Shown here in pieces: positions 17,236 to 27,220 of a DNA stretch of 64,000 bases (its first letter is position 1; every line of letters starts with the position of its first letter). The notes beneath the pieces are model-generated. The model was not told where the DNA came from, searched no databases, and was given only the letters and a program-made list of their open reading frames with translations. The stretch is from Mycolicibacter engbaekii (lineage in GTDB: Bacteria; Actinomycetota; Actinomycetes; Mycobacteriales; Mycobacteriaceae). The position numbers and the translations under genes were made by a program. The stretch spans positions 110,565-174,564 of the forward strand of contig NZ_LQOT01000041.1 in the NCBI RefSeq assembly GCF_002101585.1, in the 5' to 3' direction.

Positions 17236-19245
17236 CTATCGGCGCCGGGACCTGAGGTAGTCGCCGACCACCGCTGCACCCAGTCCCCCGAGCTCGGGCA
17301 CCACCACCCGGCCCTCGACCCGCCGCGCCACCTGATCGATGAAGCGGGCCAGGCCGGGGTCGTCGCCCAGCCGGAAGATCGTCACCTGCGCACCGAGCCG
17401 GGCGACGTCGTCGAAGCCCCGGACGGTGTGGGCGATGGTTCGTGGGTGCGGCGGGTAGTCGAAGAACACCGCGGGACCGGCCGTGCCGCGTCCGTCGTAG
17501 TCCTCCAGGTGCGCCGTCGGTTCCCCGTCGGTGACCACCAGCACCACCGGCTGGGCGTTGGGGTGCCGGCGCAGATGCCGGCTGGCCAGCGCCAGCGCGT
17601 GGTGCAGGTTGGTGCCCTGCTCGTAGACGCCCTCCAGACCGGTCAGCTCGGCTGCGGTCACGGTGCGTGCGTAGCGACCGAATGCGATGATCTGCAACGC
17701 ATCTGACCGGAACCGGGTGCTGATCAGGTGGTTCAGCGCCAGCGCGGTGCGCTTCATCGGCAGCCAGCGGTTGTCCATCACCATCGAGAACGACGTGTCC
17801 ACCAGCAGCGCCACAGCCGACTGGGTGCGGGTCTCGGTCTCGGAGACTTCGACGTCTTCCACGCTGATCGACAACCGACCCCCGGCCGAACCGCCGGACC
17901 TGTGCGGCGGCGGTTGGGCGACCTGCCGAAGCACCGAGTTGGTCAGGGTCCGGGTGACGTTCCACGGCTCGGTGTCGCCGAACTGCCAGGGCCGGGTCGC
18001 ACCGGTCAGCTCACCGGCCGCCCCGGCCCGGCGGTGGTCGCGTTCGCCCCGGCGCCCGGAAAGCTGGCGGGCCACATCGCGGAGCGCGGTCTCGCCGAGC
18101 CGGCGCATCGCTTTGGGCGACAGTCGCCACTGCCCGTCGGAGCTGCGGTCGAGGAATCCCTGATTGAGCAGGGCGCGTTCCAGCTCGGCGAGGGTTCGCG
18201 CGTCGACCGCGGCCTGGTCGCCGAGCTGGCGGGCCAGTGCGTCGAGGTCGACGTCCTCCATGCTCGCACCGGGATATGCCTGGGACAGCTGCTCGGCCAG
18301 CTGTTCGAGTTCGGCGATGTCGGCCAGCGCCTGGGCGCCCTCCCCCATGCCGAGCGGGTCGTTGCCGGAGAACTCCGCCGAGCCGGCCCAGTCCTCGCCG
18401 GGCCGGGCCGCCTGCAGGTGTGCGTCCAGACGTCCGAGCGCCTGCTGCAGCGCCGGGGAGCCGAAGGCCTGCTCGGCCAACGCATCCAGCTCGGCGCGCT
18501 GCTGCTCACTGAGGCTGTTGCGGAAGCGCTGTGCCGCCGCCGCACGCTTGGCCAGCGAATCCAGCAACTCCTCGACGTTGCGGGGGTTCTCCGGAAAGAA
18601 CTCGCCGTGTTTATCCATGAACTGCTGGAAGTCCTGCGGGGTGTCTTCGCCGCGCGAATGCTTGTCCAACAGGTCGTTGAGATCGTCGAGCATGTCGGTG
18701 ACCCGTTGCCGATCGGCATCGGTCGCGCCTTCGAGCGCCTGTTTCATGCCGGCGAAACGCTGGTCGAGCATCTCGCGGCCCAGCAGGTCCATGATCTTCT
18801 CGTAGGACTCCCGGGCCTGACTGCTGCGCCAGTTGTAGTCCGCCAGTTCCTGCACCGCTTTGGCCGGTGACGGCGACAACGCCTCCAGCTGCATCTCGCC
18901 GAAGCGGGCATCGTCGTCGAGCGCGCGGGCCAGCTCCTTGCGCTCGGCCAGCACCGCTTCGTCGAGCAACTTCTTGACCTCGGCCAAGGTGCCATCCAAA
19001 TTGTTGCGGCGCAACAGTTCCCGGCGACGCCGTTGTGCCTCGGCGGCAAGCCGGTCAGCCCCGGTCAAGTTCTTGGTGCCCCGGCGCAGGAGCTCCTGCA
19101 GCGCTCGCCGTGGCGACGTCCCCTCCATGACGTCACGGCCGATCTCCTCCAGCGCCTCGGCCAGATCTACCGGAGGCGCAAGCGGATCCGGCCCACCGCT
19201 GTAGGCCGAATACCGTGAAGCCCGAAAGGGATGGCCTTTAGCCAT
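17236..19245 (-). CDS. VWA-domain protein (Rv0959-like partner of MoxR ATPase)
   Basis: The 669-residue cytoplasmic protein is Glu/Ala-rich and helical over residues 1-430 and ends in a von Willebrand A-like domain with a MIDAS motif DTSFSMVMDN (about residue 475) and the downstream LVVTDGEPTAHLEDYDG strand. VWA proteins paired with MoxR ATPases are thought to act as metal-dependent adaptors in complex assembly or maturation. It starts at ATG 19245, overlapping the MoxR gene by 8 bp. Length and pairing match M. tuberculosis Rv0959 (about 670 residues, from memory). The exact substrate is unknown. Confidence 0.85.
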   Translation of the reverse strand: MAKGHPFRASRYSAYSGGPDPLAPPVDLAEALEEIGRDVMEGTSPRRALQELLRRGTKNLTGADRLAAEAQRRRRELLRRNNLDGTLAEVKKLLDEAVLAERKELARALDDDARFGEMQLEALSPSPAKAVQELADYNWRSSQARESYEKIMDLLGREMLDQRFAGMKQALEGATDADRQRVTDMLDDLNDLLDKHSRGEDTPQDFQQFMDKHGEFFPENPRNVEELLDSLAKRAAAAQRFRNSLSEQQRAELDALAEQAFGSPALQQALGRLDAHLQAARPGEDWAGSAEFSGNDPLGMGEGAQALADIAELEQLAEQLSQAYPGASMEDVDLDALARQLGDQAAVDARTLAELERALLNQGFLDRSSDGQWRLSPKAMRRLGETALRDVARQLSGRRGERDHRRAGAAGELTGATRPWQFGDTEPWNVTRTLTNSVLRQVAQPPPHRSGGSAGGRLSISVEDVEVSETETRTQSAVALLVDTSFSMVMDNRWLPMKRTALALNHLISTRFRSDALQIIAFGRYARTVTAAELTGLEGVYEQGTNLHHALALASRHLRRHPNAQPVVLVVTDGEPTAHLEDYDGRGTAGPAVFFDYPPHPRTIAHTVRGFDDVARLGAQVTIFRLGDDPGLARFIDQVARRVEGRVVVPELGGLGAAVVGDYLRSRRR

Positions 19246-20638
19246 AGACGGTTTCGCCCTCGTCAGACGTTTTGTCGATGCGCTTGGCCAAATAGAGTGC
19301 TTCCAAAGCCAATTCGAGTGCCGCGGCGCGTTCGCCGTCGGATTCGGCTCCCAGGCGCTGCGCGACGGCGTCGATCACCGGCAGATCCGGCAGCGCCGCC
19401 AGCACTGCCTTGGCCGAGATCCGTTCGCCGGTGGTCACCGCGGTGTTCTCGACCGCCGCCACCAGGGGCCCCACGTCGATCCCGCCCAGCACCCGCGATG
19501 CGGTATCGGCGGTCGCCCGGCGCAGCAGGTGCTCCAGCACCGCCTGTTCGCGGCCCTCTTCGCCGGATTCGAACTCCAGCTTTCCGCGCAGCACGTCGAT
19601 GATGGTGCTCAGGTCGACCACCCGGGCCACCGGTTCGGTCTCGCCCAGCACCGCGCCGCGATGCCGCGCCGAGGCGGCGACCGTCTCCGCGGCGGCGATC
19701 GCGAAACGCGCTGAGACGCCGGAACGCTGGTCCACCGAGCGGGACTCACGCAGGTAGCGCGCAAAGCGGGCCAGCACCGCCAGCAGGTAGTCGGGCACCT
19801 GGGCGCTCAGGTGCGCCTCCTGGGCGATCACGCCGACTTCGGCGTCGAGTTCCAGCGGATAGTGCGTGCGGATCTCCGCGCCGAAGCGGTCCTTGAGCGG
19901 CGTGATGATGCGGCCGCGGTTGGTGTAGTCCTCCGGGTTGGCGCTGGCGACCACCAGGACGTCCAGCGGCAGCCGCAGTGTGTAGCCCCGCACCTGGATG
20001 TCGCGCTCCTCCATGACGTTGAGCATCGCCACCTGGATGCGCTCGGCAAGGTCGGGCAGCTCGTTGACGGCCACTACCCCGCGGTGGGCCCGCGGGATCA
20101 GCCCGTAGGCGATGGTCTCGGGGTCGCCCAGGCTGCGGCCCTCGGCCACCTTGATGGGGTCGATGTCGCCGACCAGATCGGCGACGCTGGTGTCGGGGGT
20201 GGCCAGTTTCTCGGTGTAACGCTCGTTGCGGTGCCGCCAGGCAACCGGCAGGTCGTCACCGAGCTCCGCGGCCCGCCGGATCGACTCCGGCGTGATCGGC
20301 GAATACGGATGCTCACCGAGTTCGGCTCCGGCGATCACCGGCGTCCACTCGTCGAGCAATCCGGTCAGGGCACGCAGCAGCCGGGTCTTGCCCTGCCCGC
20401 GCTCACCGAGCAGGACGATGTCATGACCGGCGATCAACGCACGCTCCAGCTGCGGCAGCACGGTCTCGTCGAAGCCGAAGATTCCGGGCCAGATGGCCGC
20501 GGCGTCGTCCCCGGCGCCGAGGCGCGCCAGCAGGTTCTCGGCGATCTCCTGTTTCACCCCCCGCTGACGATGGCCGGCGGCACGCAGCTCGCCGACAGTT
20601 TTGGGCAGATCGTGCGGGACATTCAGCGCGGTCACCAC
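19238..20638 (-). CDS. MoxR/magnesium-chelatase-type AAA+ ATPase (Rv0958-like)
   Basis: The 466-residue ATPase has Walker A LLGERGQGKTRLL near residues 75-87 and a Walker B-like strand GVVAVNELPDL in which VNE takes the place of the usual DE pair. A sensor-1 segment SANPEDYTNRGRIITPLKDRFG follows. It probably remodels client proteins together with the VWA protein whose gene it overlaps. GTG codons at 20638 and 20635 are both possible starts. M. tuberculosis Rv0958 is annotated as a possible magnesium chelatase, but chlorophyll-type metallation is not implied here. Confidence 0.87.
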   Translation of the reverse strand: MVTALNVPHDLPKTVGELRAAGHRQRGVKQEIAENLLARLGAGDDAAAIWPGIFGFDETVLPQLERALIAGHDIVLLGERGQGKTRLLRALTGLLDEWTPVIAGAELGEHPYSPITPESIRRAAELGDDLPVAWRHRNERYTEKLATPDTSVADLVGDIDPIKVAEGRSLGDPETIAYGLIPRAHRGVVAVNELPDLAERIQVAMLNVMEERDIQVRGYTLRLPLDVLVVASANPEDYTNRGRIITPLKDRFGAEIRTHYPLELDAEVGVIAQEAHLSAQVPDYLLAVLARFARYLRESRSVDQRSGVSARFAIAAAETVAASARHRGAVLGETEPVARVVDLSTIIDVLRGKLEFESGEEGREQAVLEHLLRRATADTASRVLGGIDVGPLVAAVENTAVTTGERISAKAVLAALPDLPVIDAVAQRLGAESDGERAAALELALEALYLAKRIDKTSDEGETVYG

Positions 20639-20717
20639 TCCACGCTACGACGGGCGCGAAGGTCCGTCACGACCTCCCGGCTTATCGCCGAATCAAGTAC
20701 CCGGTACCATCGGTTCT

Positions 20718-21749
20718 GTGAACCTACCGGATTGGCGTGAACGACCGGCTCAGACGTATTTCGGTCCGGCTTCCTGGCAGGCCCGCGTACTGGCGGTGGC
20801 CGCCGCAATCCTTTTGCGCACCTCGATCGCAGCGCTGACGCTGATCGGTCTGGTCGTCAACCGGTTCTGGCCGGCCGCATTGCAACGGGCCCGGCTGGAC
20901 CTCATCGACCAGCCGCTGCGCTACATCCGCGCCCTGCCCGGAACCGAGGTGACACCGCTGCGGCTGACCGACTGCCCGGCGGAGTGGGTGGTGGCCCCCG
21001 GCGCCCGCGACTCGGACCGGGCGATCGTGTACTTCCACGGTTCGGCGCTGGTGACCCTCGGCCTCAACTCGCACCGCCGCTTCGCCAGCAAGCTCTCCGA
21101 AGCCACCGGCGCGAAGGTGTTCAACGTCGGCTACCGGCTGGCGCCGCTGGCCGGCATCGACGAGGCCGTCGCCGACGGGCTGTGCGCCTACCGGCACGTG
21201 CTGGAGGCTGGATTCACCGCGGATCGCATTGTGGTGGCCGGGGATTCGGCGGGCGGACTGATGGCGGTCAACACCGCGCTCGCCGCCCGCGACGCCGGGC
21301 TCCCCGCGCCCGCCGGTCAGGTGCTGATGTCACCGCTGACCTCGGCGGACATGGAGATCAAGCGCCAGGCCGCGCGCACCCACCGCGACCCGTTCTTCCC
21401 GTTCATGGCATTCATGTTCATCTACCGGGTGTTCGCCACCGTGAACGGCACCCGCGAGCTGCCGGTGATGCCGCCCGAGGCCGAGCTGCGCGGACTGGGA
21501 CCGTTCCTGCTGCAGGTCGGCAACGACGAGATGCTGCGCAACGACACCTTTGTGCTGGCCGACAAACTCACCGCCGCCGGTGTGCCGAACTGGGTTCAGA
21601 TCTGGGATCGCGCGTTGCACATGTTCCAGCTCAGCTTCGACGTCAACCCCGACGCTCGCCGGGCGGTCGAAGAGATCGCCGACTTCGTCGGCTACGTCAC
21701 CGACTGCGCGCAGCCCGGGTCGAGGTGGGCCGACCCCGAAAGCGCCTGA
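20718..21749 (+). CDS. Alpha/beta-hydrolase, HSL-type esterase/lipase
   Basis: The 343-residue enzyme has an N-terminal hydrophobic helix (residues about 23-48, possibly a membrane anchor). Next come the oxyanion-hole motif YFHGSALVTLG, in which HGS replaces the usual HGGG, and the nucleophile elbow GDSAGGLM. The acid is probably in VGNDEMLRND and the catalytic His in ALHMFQLSF. GTG 20718 is chosen because it gives a family-like N-terminus; there is no good start further downstream. The ester substrate is unknown. It lies convergent to the TetR/amidohydrolase pair, with only 10 bp between stops. Confidence 0.83.
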   Translation: MNLPDWRERPAQTYFGPASWQARVLAVAAAILLRTSIAALTLIGLVVNRFWPAALQRARLDLIDQPLRYIRALPGTEVTPLRLTDCPAEWVVAPGARDSDRAIVYFHGSALVTLGLNSHRRFASKLSEATGAKVFNVGYRLAPLAGIDEAVADGLCAYRHVLEAGFTADRIVVAGDSAGGLMAVNTALAARDAGLPAPAGQVLMSPLTSADMEIKRQAARTHRDPFFPFMAFMFIYRVFATVNGTRELPVMPPEAELRGLGPFLLQVGNDEMLRNDTFVLADKLTAAGVPNWVQIWDRALHMFQLSFDVNPDARRAVEEIADFVGYVTDCAQPGSRWADPESA

Positions 21750-21759
21750 CCGGCGGTTT

Positions 21760-22347
21760 CTAGGCCTCGCCTCCCAACAGGGTGAGCAGCAGCGGAATGC
21801 GGTTGGCGTCGATCTCCGGCTGCGGCAGTACCGCGCCGACGATCGCCGCCCCGTCGAACGTATTGGTCAGCAGGGCAACCACGTTCGGGAAGACCTCCGG
21901 CGGAAACGCGTCGGCGGCGGGCAGCGCCCTGGCGGTGTCACAAATCTTGTCGCCGTACTCGGCCAGCACGTCGCGCAGCACCACGCGCAGCTTGTCGTCG
22001 GTGCGCGCGGCGATCAGCAGTTCGTAGAGCACCGCGTTGGTGGAGTTCGCGGTCAGGTCCCGCAGCACCGCCAGCACCGCTTCCAGTGCGGGCACCTCCG
22101 CCGAGATCTGCGCCACCTGCTTGTCGAACTGCTCGAGCTGACGCCGCAGTACCTCCTGCGCGGTGGCCGCCATGAAGTCACCCATGGTGCCGAAATGCCG
22201 AAACAGCGCCCCGTCGGACACCCCGGCCCGCGCAGCGATCACCTTGGCCGACGCTCGGGCGTAGCCGATCTCGGCGATGGTGGCGATGCTGGCATCGAGT
22301 AAGCCGGCGACAGTGGCTTCGCGGCGCTCCTGCTGGGTTCGTGCCAT
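21760..22347 (-). CDS. TetR-family transcriptional regulator (amidohydrolase-associated)
   Basis: The 195-residue regulator has a HTH of the form YARASAKVIAARAGVSDGALFRHFGTMGDF (about residues 28-57). It is encoded just 3 bp after the amidohydrolase stop and on the same strand, so the two are one operon; the M. tuberculosis Rv2913c-Rv2912c pair has the same arrangement as I remember. It likely represses the shared promoter at 24156-24184, which overlaps an imperfect palindrome. Confidence 0.87.
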   Translation of the reverse strand: MARTQQERREATVAGLLDASIATIAEIGYARASAKVIAARAGVSDGALFRHFGTMGDFMAATAQEVLRRQLEQFDKQVAQISAEVPALEAVLAVLRDLTANSTNAVLYELLIAARTDDKLRVVLRDVLAEYGDKICDTARALPAADAFPPEVFPNVVALLTNTFDGAAIVGAVLPQPEIDANRIPLLLTLLGGEA

Positions 22348-22350
22348 GCG

Positions 22351-24126
22351 CTAGACCGACTGCAGCTGCGGGGATCCGGCGCGCAGAAAGTGGCCAGACT
22401 TCACCGTTGTGCCGTAGCCGTCGCAGAACTGCCCGTTGCGGAACACGACGGTGCCACCCACGCCGGTCGCGACCACCGCGTCGTCGTTGCGGTTGACCAT
22501 CCGGCTCAGGTCGCCGTAGAACGGCACCTTCTCCTCGTTGTAAGCGTCGACGGCGTCGGTCAGACCGGCCGGGTCGATCACCACGAAGTCCGCGCGGTCG
22601 CCTTGACGCAGTGTGCCGGCGGCGAACCCGAACCAGTCGGCGACCTCGGAGGTCAGCCGGTACACCGCCCGTTGGACGCTCATGAACGGCCGCCCGGCCG
22701 CCTCGGCGTCGCGGACGCGCTTGAGCAGGCGCAGCGCGAAGTTGTAGAAGGCCATGTTGCGCAGGTGCGCCCCGGCGTCGGAGAACCCCATGTGGATCGT
22801 CGGCTCATTGGCCAACTTGTCCAGTTGCTTGGGCCGGTGGTTGGCGACGATGGTGGTCCAGCGGACATTGCGCTCACCGTTGTCCACCAGAACGTCGAGG
22901 AAGGCATCCAGCGGGTGCAACCCCCGCTCGTCGGCGATCTGGCCGAAGCTCTTGCCGATCAGGCTCGCGTCGGGGCACTCGACGATCACCGCGTCGTGGA
23001 AGTCGCGGTGCCACAGGCTCGGTCCCAGTTTCTTGCGGTCGAACGCCTTGCGGAATCGGCGACGGTACTCGGTGTCGGCCAGCAACTCGTTGCGCTCCAA
23101 CTGATCACGCAGGTGAAGCGCCGCGGTTCCGGCGCCGAACTCCTCGAACACCGGCAGATCGATACCGTCGGAATACAACTCGAACGGCACCGGGAGGTGC
23201 TGGAACCGCACGCTGGATCCGAGCACCGCGTTGAGCAGCCGGGCTCCGGAACCTAAGACCCGCGCCGCACCCGGCGACGACTTGGCGTCGGCGGAGACCA
23301 GCAGACTCATCCGTACGCCCCGGCGACGGCCGAAGAACCCACTGCTGGACACGAAGAAGTTCAACGCGGTCAACGGGTTACGAACGTCGGGGGCGCTCTG
23401 CAGCATCCGGCCGCGCTTGCGCAGCACCTTGATCAGCCGGCGCCGCTCGCGCCAAGTGGCGAAAGTCGACGGCAGTGCCCGTGACCGGAACCGGTCGCCG
23501 TCGAGCTTGTCGATGGGTGAATCCATCCCGGACATGCCCAACAGGCCGGCCTTGAGACCCTCGTCGAGCAGCGCGGCCATCTGCTCCAGTTCGGCGTCGG
23601 TGGGCACCACGCCCTCGGTGGTGGCGCGGTCCAAGCCGAGCACTGCGGTCCGCAGATCCGAATGTCCTAGCATGGAGCCGATATTGGGCCCCAGCGGTAA
23701 CTCCTCGAGGGCGCGAACGTACTCGGCGGGCGTCGACCAGGTCTTCTTGGCCTGCAGCGCGTCCAGCACGAATTTGTGTGGCACCGCCTCCACCCGGCTG
23801 AAAAGGTCGGCGGCGTCCTCGGCTTCGGCGTAGACCGTCGACAGCGAGCAATTGCCCAGCAGTACCGTGGTGACGCCGTGCCGCACCGATTCCCGCAGGC
23901 CGGGATCCAGCAGCACTTCGGCGTCGTAGTGGGTGTGCACGTCGATGAAGCCCGGCACCACCCACTTGCCGGCCGCGTCGATCACCTCCGGGCAGCCGCT
24001 CTCGTCCAGCTCCCCCGCGACGATGTCGGCGACGACACCGTCGCGAATACCCAGGGTGCGGACCTGGGGGACGTTGCCCAGCCCGTCGAACCACAGTCCG
24101 TTACGAATGATCACGTCATAGGCCAC
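22351..24126 (-). CDS. Amidohydrolase, N-acyl-D-amino-acid deacylase family (D-aminoacylase-like)
   Basis: The 591-residue enzyme has the amidohydrolase metal motif DVHTHYDAEVLLDP near residues 63-76, a lysine-free strand GNCSLSTV after HGVTTVLLG, later metal or substrate residues in LGHSDLR and in MGFSDAGAHLRNM, and the C-terminal beta-sandwich return DFVVIDP. This places it with D-aminoacylase / Rv2913c-like enzymes that hydrolyse N-acyl D-amino acids. The GTG at 24126 has GGGGAG at suitable spacing. It is first in an operon with the TetR regulator. Confidence 0.87.
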   Translation of the reverse strand: MAYDVIIRNGLWFDGLGNVPQVRTLGIRDGVVADIVAGELDESGCPEVIDAAGKWVVPGFIDVHTHYDAEVLLDPGLRESVRHGVTTVLLGNCSLSTVYAEAEDAADLFSRVEAVPHKFVLDALQAKKTWSTPAEYVRALEELPLGPNIGSMLGHSDLRTAVLGLDRATTEGVVPTDAELEQMAALLDEGLKAGLLGMSGMDSPIDKLDGDRFRSRALPSTFATWRERRRLIKVLRKRGRMLQSAPDVRNPLTALNFFVSSSGFFGRRRGVRMSLLVSADAKSSPGAARVLGSGARLLNAVLGSSVRFQHLPVPFELYSDGIDLPVFEEFGAGTAALHLRDQLERNELLADTEYRRRFRKAFDRKKLGPSLWHRDFHDAVIVECPDASLIGKSFGQIADERGLHPLDAFLDVLVDNGERNVRWTTIVANHRPKQLDKLANEPTIHMGFSDAGAHLRNMAFYNFALRLLKRVRDAEAAGRPFMSVQRAVYRLTSEVADWFGFAAGTLRQGDRADFVVIDPAGLTDAVDAYNEEKVPFYGDLSRMVNRNDDAVVATGVGGTVVFRNGQFCDGYGTTVKSGHFLRAGSPQLQSV

Positions 24127-24155
24127 GACGTCTCCCCACTTCGAAGTTGAGATAG

Positions 24156-24184
24156 ATAGTGAGCGCCTACAATCTTTCTGTCAA
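24156..24184 (-). promoter_or_regulatory. Sigma-A-like promoter with overlapping operator for the amidohydrolase-TetR operon
   Basis: On the minus strand TTGACA (24184-24179) and CACTAT (24161-24156) are separated by 17 bp. The imperfect palindrome GTGAGCGCCTAC (24159-24170) covers the spacer and -10, a typical TetR repression layout. The site lies 30 bp upstream of the GTG start. Confidence 0.5.
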
Positions 24185-24268
24185 GGGTTGCCGCTCGGGC
24201 AGTTATCCCCAATTCGGATTTGATCCACAGATCCGCGTTCTACCGGCGCCAAGGCACCACGGACGCCG

Positions 24269-24280
24269 TAGAGTTAGAAC
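24269..24280 (+). promoter_or_regulatory. Candidate leaderless promoter of the HNH endonuclease gene
   Basis: TAGAGT (TANNNT) at 24269-24274 stands six bases before the ATG at 24281, and no ribosome-binding site is present, as expected for leaderless mRNA. Confidence 0.4.
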
Positions 24281-25648
24281 ATGCGTTCGATTAGCCGGGA
24301 AGATGCCGTCGCGGTTTTCGACGCACTTTCGGCCGACCTGGACCGGGCGCTGGATCTGGACCTCGAGGCGCTGAGCCCGCGGGAATGCCTGGCATTGCTG
24401 CGGCGCTGCGAGGCGCTGCGGCGGCGGCTGCCGGCAGTGGAGCATCCGATGGTCAACCGGGTCGCCGTCACCGACCCCACCGAACTCGGGGGCAAGCCCC
24501 GCTGGGTGCTCGCCGACGAACTGCGCATCACCCGGGGTGAGGCCGGGCGCCGCATCACCGAAGCCGCCGAGCTCGGTGCCCGCCGCTCCCTCACCGGCGA
24601 ACCGCTGGAGCCGGTGCTGCCCGCGGTGTCAGCCGCCCAACGCGCCGGCCAGATCGGGGCGACCCACATCGCGGTGATCCGCTCCTTCTTCCACTACCTA
24701 CCCGACGCCATCGACCCTGGCACCCTCACCCAAGCCGAACAACACCTCACCGAACTGGCCACCGGATGCCGGCCCGACGAACTGGCCAAACTCGCCCAAC
24801 GCCTCGCCGATCACCTGCACCCGGACGGCAACTTCTCCGACGACGAACGCGCCAAACGCCGCGGCATTACCCTGGGCCCCCAAGGCCGCGACGGCATGAC
24901 CCCGATCAAGGGTTATCTGGATCCCGAGGCACGCGCCACCTGGGATGCGGTGCTGGCCCGGTGGGCCGCCCCCGGCATGTGCAACCCCGACGACCCAACC
25001 CCGTGCACCGGCGGCACGCCTTCGCAGGCCGCGATCGATACCGACCAACGCACCGCCGCCCAGCGCAACCATGACGCCCTGACCGCCATGGGTCGGGCCC
25101 TGCTGGCGTCCGGAAGCCTGGGCCAGCACAACGGATTGCCGGCCACGATCATCGTGTCCGCCGCCCTCGCTGAGCTGGAATCCGGCACCGGAAAGGCCCA
25201 CACCGGCGGCGGAACCTGGCTGCCCATCCGCGACGTGCTGCGCTTGGCCGGCCACGCACACCATTACTTGCGCATCTTCGACCGCGCCAAAGAAGTGGCG
25301 TTGTTCCACACCAAACGCCTGGCCTCGCCGGGACAGCGGATCGTGCTCTACGCCAAAGAACGCGGCTGCAGTCACCCCCACTGCACCGTGCCCAGCTACC
25401 TCTGCGAAGTTCACCACGACGACAACTACGCCCGCACCGAACGCACCCACATCGATGAGCTGAGCCTGCGCTACGGCCCGCATCACGAGCTCATCACCAC
25501 CGGCGGCTGGAAAACCCGCAAGCGCCACGACGGCACCACCCTGACCCTGCCGCCACCACACTTAGACCGCGGCCAACCCCGCACCAACAGCTACCATCAC
25601 CCAGAAAAATTACTGAGCGACAACAGCTCCGGAGATGACGGACCCTAG
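24281..25648 (+). CDS. DUF222 / HNH endonuclease (REP13E12-type)
   Basis: The 455-residue protein has the helical DUF222 domain (residues about 1-320, including [19 protein letters not shown]) and a C-terminal HNH motif, [24 protein letters not shown]. In that motif two Cys pairs can hold zinc and HH is catalytic. Such genes are the coding part of the mobile-like 13E12 repeats of M. tuberculosis and vary in position between mycobacteria. It sits between the amidohydrolase and purH, where I recall no gene at the M. tuberculosis locus. No flanking direct repeats were found, so recent mobility cannot be shown. It ends 6 bp from the convergent purH stop. Confidence 0.85.
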   Translation: MRSISREDAVAVFDALSADLDRALDLDLEALSPRECLALLRRCEALRRRLPAVEHPMVNRVAVTDPTELGGKPRWVLADELRITRGEAGRRITEAAELGARRSLTGEPLEPVLPAVSAAQRAGQIGATHIAVIRSFFHYLPDAIDPGTLTQAEQHLTELATGCRPDELAKLAQRLADHLHPDGNFSDDERAKRRGITLGPQGRDGMTPIKGYLDPEARATWDAVLARWAAPGMCNPDDPTPCTGGTPSQAAIDTDQRTAAQRNHDALTAMGRALLASGSLGQHNGLPATIIVSAALAELESGTGKAHTGGGTWLPIRDVLRLAGHAHHYLRIFDRAKEVALFHTKRLASPGQRIVLYAKERGCSHPHCTVPSYLCEVHHDDNYARTERTHIDELSLRYGPHHELITTGGWKTRKRHDGTTLTLPPPHLDRGQPRTNSYHHPEKLLSDNSSGDDGP

Positions 25649-25654
25649 CTGAAC

Positions 25655-27220
25655 CTAGTGGGCGAAGTGCCGCGCGCCGGTCAGATACAGGGTGATGCCT
25701 GCCTCGGCGGCCGCCGCGGTCACCTCGTCGTCGCGCACCGAACCGCCCGGATGCACAATCGCCTTGACCCCGGCCGCGGTCAGGGTCTGCAGCCCGTCGG
25801 GGAACGGGAAGAACGCATCGGAGGCCGCGACCGCACCGGCCACCCGGTCACCGCCGCGCTCCACGGCCAGCCGGGCCGCGTCGACCCGGTTGACCTGTCC
25901 CATGCCCACGCCGATGGTGGCTCCGTCACCCGCGACGACGATCGCGTTGGACTTGACCGCACGGCAGGCCCGCCAGGCGAAGACCAGGTCGGCCAGCGTG
26001 GCCGGGTCGGCGGGCGATCCGGTGGCCAGCGTCCAGTTCACCGGGTTGTCGCCGGCGGCGTCGAGGCTGTCGCGGCTCTGCATCAGCATCCCGCCGCTGA
26101 TCTGGCGCCATTCGACGCCGCCGCGCAGCGGTTCGGAGGCCAACAGCACCCGAATGTTCTTCTTGCGGGCCAGGATTTCGACGGCACCCGGCTCGTATGC
26201 CGGCGCGACGATGACCTCGGTGAAGATGGTGCTGACGTACTCGGCCATCTCCACGCTGACCGTGGTGTTGGCCGCGATCACCCCGCCGAACGCGCTCAAC
26301 GGGTCGCACTCGTGGGCCTTGCGGTGCGCGTCGGCAACCGAGATCGCCGAGACCGCGATACCGCACGGATTGGCGTGTTTGATGATGGCCACGCACGTCT
26401 CTTCGTGATCGAACGCGGCCCGCCACGCCGCGTCTGCATCGGTGAAGTTGTTGTAGGACATCTCTTTTCCGTGCAGCTGCTCCGCCTGGGCCAGGCCCGG
26501 CCAGGCGCCGCCGTCACAGTAGAGAGCGGCCTGCTGGTGCGGGTTCTCGCCGTAGCGCAGCTGCGCGGAGCGGCGGTAGGTGCGCCCGAACCATTCCGGC
26601 AGGTCCTGCTGCGGCTCCTCGGGCGCCAGCGTCGAGGTCATCCAGCCGGCGACCGCGACGTCGTATTCGGCGGTGTGTCGAAACGCCAATGCCGCCAATC
26701 GCTTGCGCTGCTCCAAGGTGAATCCGCCGGCCTTGACCGCGGCCAGCACCCCGTCGTAACCCAGCGGCTCGACGACCACGGCCACGCTCGGGTGGTTCTT
26801 GGCCGCCGCCCGGATCATCGAGGGACCTCCGATGTCGATCTGCTCGACGCAGTCGTCTTCACCGGCCCCGGACGCGACCGTCTCGCTGAAGGGGTAGAGG
26901 TTGACCACCACCAGCTCGAACGCCTCGATCTCCAGCTCGTCGAGCGCCGCGGCGTGCTCGGGCTTACGCAGGTCGGCGAGCAGTCCGGCGTGCACGCGCG
27001 GGTGCAGCGTCTTGACTCGACCGTCGAGCACCTCCGGGAAACCGGTCACCTGCTCGACCGGTGTTACCGGAATACCCTTGGCCGCAATCGACTTGGCTGT
27101 CGATCCGGTGGAGACGATATCCACGCCGGCGGCGTGCAGGCCGGCGGCCAGCTCGACCAGTCCAGTCTTGTCGTAGACGCTGATCAACGCCCGACGAATC
27201 GGTCGCTTGCCGTCGGTCAT
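25655..27220 (-). CDS. purH: Bifunctional AICAR transformylase / IMP cyclohydrolase
   Basis: The 521-residue enzyme catalyses the last two steps of de novo IMP synthesis. The N-terminal IMP cyclohydrolase domain shows [12 protein letters not shown] and [15 protein letters not shown]; the C-terminal transformylase domain shows [11 protein letters not shown] and the catalytic Lys-His in IIKHANPCG. The ATG ending at 27220 overlaps the purN stop (ATGA), so purN-purH form one coupled unit, as in M. tuberculosis Rv0956-Rv0957. An upstream in-frame start would overlap purN further and is not needed. Confidence 0.97.
   Translation of the reverse strand: MTDGKRPIRRALISVYDKTGLVELAAGLHAAGVDIVSTGSTAKSIAAKGIPVTPVEQVTGFPEVLDGRVKTLHPRVHAGLLADLRKPEHAAALDELEIEAFELVVVNLYPFSETVASGAGEDDCVEQIDIGGPSMIRAAAKNHPSVAVVVEPLGYDGVLAAVKAGGFTLEQRKRLAALAFRHTAEYDVAVAGWMTSTLAPEEPQQDLPEWFGRTYRRSAQLRYGENPHQQAALYCDGGAWPGLAQAEQLHGKEMSYNNFTDADAAWRAAFDHEETCVAIIKHANPCGIAVSAISVADAHRKAHECDPLSAFGGVIAANTTVSVEMAEYVSTIFTEVIVAPAYEPGAVEILARKKNIRVLLASEPLRGGVEWRQISGGMLMQSRDSLDAAGDNPVNWTLATGSPADPATLADLVFAWRACRAVKSNAIVVAGDGATIGVGMGQVNRVDAARLAVERGGDRVAGAVAASDAFFPFPDGLQTLTAAGVKAIVHPGGSVRDDEVTAAAAEAGITLYLTGARHFAH

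Noticed and set aside
24281..25648. Complete insertion sequence
   Set aside because: No transposase, terminal inverted repeats or target duplications were found around the HNH gene.
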